Assembly: GCA_012735335.1 (NCBI GenBank) | Contig: JAAYHO010000458.1 | Span: 1-8,218, forward strand | Length of the DNA: 8,218 bases | Reading direction: 5' to 3' | Origin: Gammaproteobacteria bacterium | GTDB lineage: Bacteria; Pseudomonadota; Gammaproteobacteria; Pseudomonadales; Pseudomonadaceae | Shown: positions 6,544 to 8,218 of the stretch, piece after piece | Layout: every line of letters starts with the position of its first letter | How positions within the stretch are numbered: the stretch's first letter is position 1 | Translations under genes and position numbers: made by a program | Notes under the pieces: generated by a model | Database searches by the model: none | What the model saw: the letters and a program-made list of their open reading frames with translations, nothing else | Told to the model about the DNA's origin: nothing

Positions 6544-6725
6544 GCCCGTTTCGGCCCCTTGAACCACCAGATCACCCAGCCCAGCAGCGGCAGCAGCAAG
6601 ACGGTCAGAATCCAACGGGTCTTCTCACCCCGGGGTGCGCCGCTGGCGCTCACGCTGCTGATTGCCGCCAGCGCCATCATCAACAGCGCCAGACCACCCA
6701 TCACCACAAAGAACTTGATATTCAT
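6540..6725 (-). CDS. 61-residue two-helix membrane protein, PLDc_N-like
   Basis: Two hydrophobic helices are predicted by eye at residues about 5-24 and 38-55, joined by a short polar loop (SASGAPRGEKTR). The second helix reads WILTVLLLPLLGWVIWWFKGPK. Its W..tvlllPllGw.iw pattern resembles the PLDc_N domain (phospholipase D nuclease N-terminal), found alone in many small bacterial membrane proteins of unknown role. It has a basic C-terminal tail. The ATG at 6725-6723 has a perfect AGGAGG (6732-6737) 6 bases away, strong evidence that it is a real gene despite its size. Its stop overlaps the start of the dehydrogenase gene by 4 bp, so both are co-translated. It lies 66 bp after aroC and may have its own promoter. 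No function is claimed. Confidence 0.8.
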   Translation of the reverse strand: MNIKFFVVMGGLALLMMALAAISSVSASGAPRGEKTRWILTVLLLPLLGWVIWWFKGPKRA

Positions 6726-6746
6726 GCTGTTCCTCCTGTTGCAGCC

Positions 6747-6775
6747 ACTATAGACGATACGCCTGCGGCATTCAG
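6747..6775 (-). promoter_or_regulatory. Weak promoter candidate for the microprotein-SDR pair
   Basis: On the minus strand, TATAGT (6752-6747) is a good -10. The hexamer 17 bases upstream, CTGAAT (6775-6770), is a poor -35. Transcription would begin near 6740, close to the AGGAGG ribosome site, leaving a leader of only about 15 bases. Read-through from aroC is also possible. Confidence 0.3.
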
Positions 6776-6791
6776 GAGGACAGCTGACGTC

Positions 6792-7883
6792 TCAGCGCTG
6801 ACCCAGCACCGGGGTGTACACCTGTACATCAGCATTCTGTGCCCGATGACGCAGCAGGTGATCCATCAGCACCAGGGCCATCATCGCCTCGGCAATCGGT
6901 GTGGCGCGGATACCGACACAGGGATCATGACGCCCCTTGGTCACCACCTCCACCGGATTGCCGTGCAGATCGATCGAACGGCCCGGGGTGGTGATACTCG
7001 ATGTGGGCTTGAGCGCCAGATGGGCGACAATCGGCTGGCCGGAGGAGATGCCGCCGAGCACGCCGCCAGCATTGTTGCTGAGGAAACCTTCAGGGGTCAG
7101 CTCGTCCCGGTGCTCGGTACCACGCTGGGCCACCGAGGCAAAACCGGCACCGACTTCCACACCCTTGACCGCGTTGATGCTCATCAGCGCATAGGCCAGC
7201 TCCGCGTCCAGGCGGTCGAAGATCGGCTCACCCAGACCCGGTGGCACGCCTTCGGCGATCACGGTGATCTTTGCGCCCACCGAATCCTGATCCCGACGCA
7301 ACTGATCCATGTAGGCCTCCAGCTCCGGCACCTTGTCTGGATCGGGACTGAAGAAGGCATTCTGCTCAACCGAATCCCAGCTTTTGAACGGAATCTCGAT
7401 CGGCCCCAGCTGGCTCATGTAGCCGCGCACCTGGATGCCCTGGGTGGCCAGGTACTTGCGAGCAATGGCTCCGGCAGCCACGCGCATGGCGGTTTCCCGG
7501 GCGGAGGAACGGCCACCGCCCCGGTAATCACGCAGACCGTACTTGTGGTGGTAGCTGTAGTCGGCATGGGCCGGGCGGAACAGGTGCTGGATAGCCGAAT
7601 AGTCCTTGGACTTCTGGTCGGTATTGCGGATCAGCAGGCCGATCGGACAACCGGTGGTACGTCCTTCAAACACCCCGGAGAGGATTTCCACCTCATCCGG
7701 CTCCTGCCGCTGGGTGGTATGCCGACTGGTACCGGGCTTGCGCCGGTCCAGATCCCGCTGCAGATCGGCGGCGGAGATTTCCAGTCCCGGCGGACAGCCA
7801 TCGACAATGGCGACCAGCGCCGGACCATGGCTTTCGCCAGCGGTGGTGACTGTAAACAGGGTGCCCAGGGTATTTCCGGCCAT
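6792..7883 (-). CDS. aroC: Chorismate synthase
   Basis: This 363-residue cytoplasmic enzyme makes chorismate from 5-enolpyruvylshikimate 3-phosphate with reduced FMN, the final shikimate-pathway step. Signatures are GESHG (16-20), [11 protein letters not shown] (106-116), [14 protein letters not shown] (118-131) and, near the C-terminus, [20 protein letters not shown] (given in full at 20 residues). Length is normal. ATG 7883-7881 gives [20 protein letters not shown], matching the usual MSGNTxGKLF start; the in-frame ATG 3 codons upstream (7892) would add only MAR. No strong ribosome site precedes either. A clear -10 lies about 35 bases upstream. A short stem over the stop codon (GCTGA 6783-6787 with TCAGC 6792-6796) lacks a T tract and is not a convincing terminator. 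Confidence 0.97.
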   Translation of the reverse strand: MAGNTLGTLFTVTTAGESHGPALVAIVDGCPPGLEISAADLQRDLDRRKPGTSRHTTQRQEPDEVEILSGVFEGRTTGCPIGLLIRNTDQKSKDYSAIQHLFRPAHADYSYHHKYGLRDYRGGGRSSARETAMRVAAGAIARKYLATQGIQVRGYMSQLGPIEIPFKSWDSVEQNAFFSPDPDKVPELEAYMDQLRRDQDSVGAKITVIAEGVPPGLGEPIFDRLDAELAYALMSINAVKGVEVGAGFASVAQRGTEHRDELTPEGFLSNNAGGVLGGISSGQPIVAHLALKPTSSITTPGRSIDLHGNPVEVVTKGRHDPCVGIRATPIAEAMMALVLMDHLLRHRAQNADVQVYTPVLGQR

Positions 7884-7917
7884 GCGTGCCATCCGTCTTG
7901 GATCAGTGAAAAGGCGC

Positions 7918-7946
7918 AGTATAACGCCCCGCTGGCACCGACGACA
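7918..7946 (-). promoter_or_regulatory. Predicted aroC promoter
   Basis: On the minus strand TATACT (7923-7918) is a near-consensus -10, and TGTCGT (7946-7941) lies 17 bases upstream as a weak -35. Transcription would begin near 7911, about 28 bases before the preferred ATG. Confidence 0.5.
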
Positions 7947-7952
7947 GTCCGG

Positions 7953-8000
7953 GCCAGTGGCGCTGCGCCGTATTCATGGTTGGCTCCGGCAGCCACTGGC
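7953..8000. repeat. Perfect 9-bp inverted repeat in the aroC/tauE spacer
   Basis: GCCAGTGGC (7953-7961) and GCCACTGGC (7992-8000) are exact reverse complements 30 bases apart; further inner bases match only in part. The right arm lies between the predicted -35 and -10 of the TauE-type gene. The left arm is about 57 bp upstream of its predicted start. It could be a pair of regulator sites or a long-loop hairpin in a transcript. Confidence 0.5.
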
Positions 8001-8007
8001 TTACAAT
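7980..8007 (+). promoter_or_regulatory. Predicted promoter of the TauE/SafE-type gene
   Basis: TTGGCT (7980-7985) and TACAAT (8002-8007) are separated by 16 bases. Transcription would begin near 8014, about 26 bases before the ATG at 8040. Both hexamers are fair matches to sigma-70 consensus. Confidence 0.45.
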
Positions 8008-8039
8008 GTGCCCAGCCCATCCGGATCAGAAGCCACTCG

Positions 8040-8218
8040 ATGCAAACCCTGTTCGACCTGCTGTTACCCGCCAGTCTGGCCCCTGCCACCGCAGTCGGAC
8101 TGATTATGGTGTCCGCCATGACCTCGGCCATCACCGCCTCGCTGGGAATTGGCGGCGGCGTATTGCTGCTGGCAATCATGGCGGTGGTCATGCCCCCGGC
8201 GGCGATCATCCCGGTTCA
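8040..8218 (+). CDS. TauE/SafE-family membrane protein, N-terminal part (runs off the right edge)
   Basis: The first 59 residues are visible. They are strongly hydrophobic: one helix at about 15-30 (ATAVGLIMVSAMTSAI) and another at about 38-58. The segment SLGIGGGVLLLAIMAVVMPP at 34-53 matches the conserved GIGGG opening of the sulfite exporter TauE/SafE family (DUF81), inner-membrane proteins linked to export or uptake of sulfite or organosulfonates. Family members often have no known substrate, so transport of sulfite here is inference. ATG 8040 sits about 10 bases after a weak AGAAG (8028-8032 region); the hydrophobic N-terminus supports it. It is divergent from aroC across 156 bp holding both predicted promoters and a 9-bp inverted repeat. 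Confidence 0.8.
   Translation, partial: MQTLFDLLLPASLAPATAVGLIMVSAMTSAITASLGIGGGVLLLAIMAVVMPPAAIIPV

Noticed and set aside
6544..6615. 24-residue N-terminal extension of the short-chain dehydrogenase
   Set aside because: It lies inside the microprotein gene in another frame, is not family-like, and the ATG at 6543 gives the standard start just before the cofactor-binding loop.
6783..6796. Possible terminator for aroC
   Set aside because: The stem is only 5 bp (GCTGA/TCAGC) and has no T run after it, so it is not convincing.
1..8218. Mobile elements, CRISPR, toxin-antitoxin, phage defence or biosynthetic cluster
   Set aside because: No transposase, integrase, terminal repeats, direct-repeat array, or toxin- or nuclease-like gene is visible. 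The genes are housekeeping and regulatory, with uniform base composition by eye.

Overview
The window looks like ordinary chromosomal core from a G+C-rich gammaproteobacterium of the Pseudomonadaceae. The best evidence is the divergent pair of a FinR-type LysR regulator and an fpr ferredoxin-NADP+ reductase ending in the residues FVEK. AroC, LeuC and LeuD also read like their Pseudomonas counterparts. The gene order differs from what I remember of P. aeruginosa and P. putida, so a relative such as Halopseudomonas or another deep-branching pseudomonad is possible. That genus-level guess is inference only. I see no transposase, integrase, tRNA, rRNA, CRISPR array, phage gene or atypical codon use. 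No gap between genes is longer than about 160 bp.

Left part (1-3282): the leucine genes leuC, leuD and leuB run on the minus strand as one tight unit. leuC and leuD share a 4-bp ATGA overlap, and leuD and leuB are 12 bp apart; leuB leaves the window. They convert 2-isopropylmalate towards the leucine precursor. A LysR-type regulator is transcribed divergently from leuC. The shared 117-bp spacer holds overlapping promoter-like elements and two inverted repeats.

Middle (3363-5778): a small envelope protein with a glycine zipper is followed, convergently, by finR, with a strong 11-bp hairpin between them. finR and fpr are divergent. Their 112-bp spacer shows a textbook LysR layout: one dyad about 65 bp and another about 39 bp upstream of the predicted fpr start. 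fpr ends in a strong rho-independent terminator with a GCGA tetraloop.

Right part (5779-8218): on the minus strand lie aroC (chorismate synthase), then a 61-residue two-helix membrane microprotein, then a short-chain dehydrogenase whose start overlaps the microprotein stop by 4 bp (ATGA). A TauE/SafE-type membrane protein starts divergently from aroC and leaves the window at the right edge. The aroC/tauE spacer carries a perfect 9-bp inverted repeat.

I found no convincing undescribed system. The points most worth a second look are the regulatory layouts in the three divergent spacers, the microprotein/dehydrogenase coupling, and the apparently missing gene between leuD and leuB.
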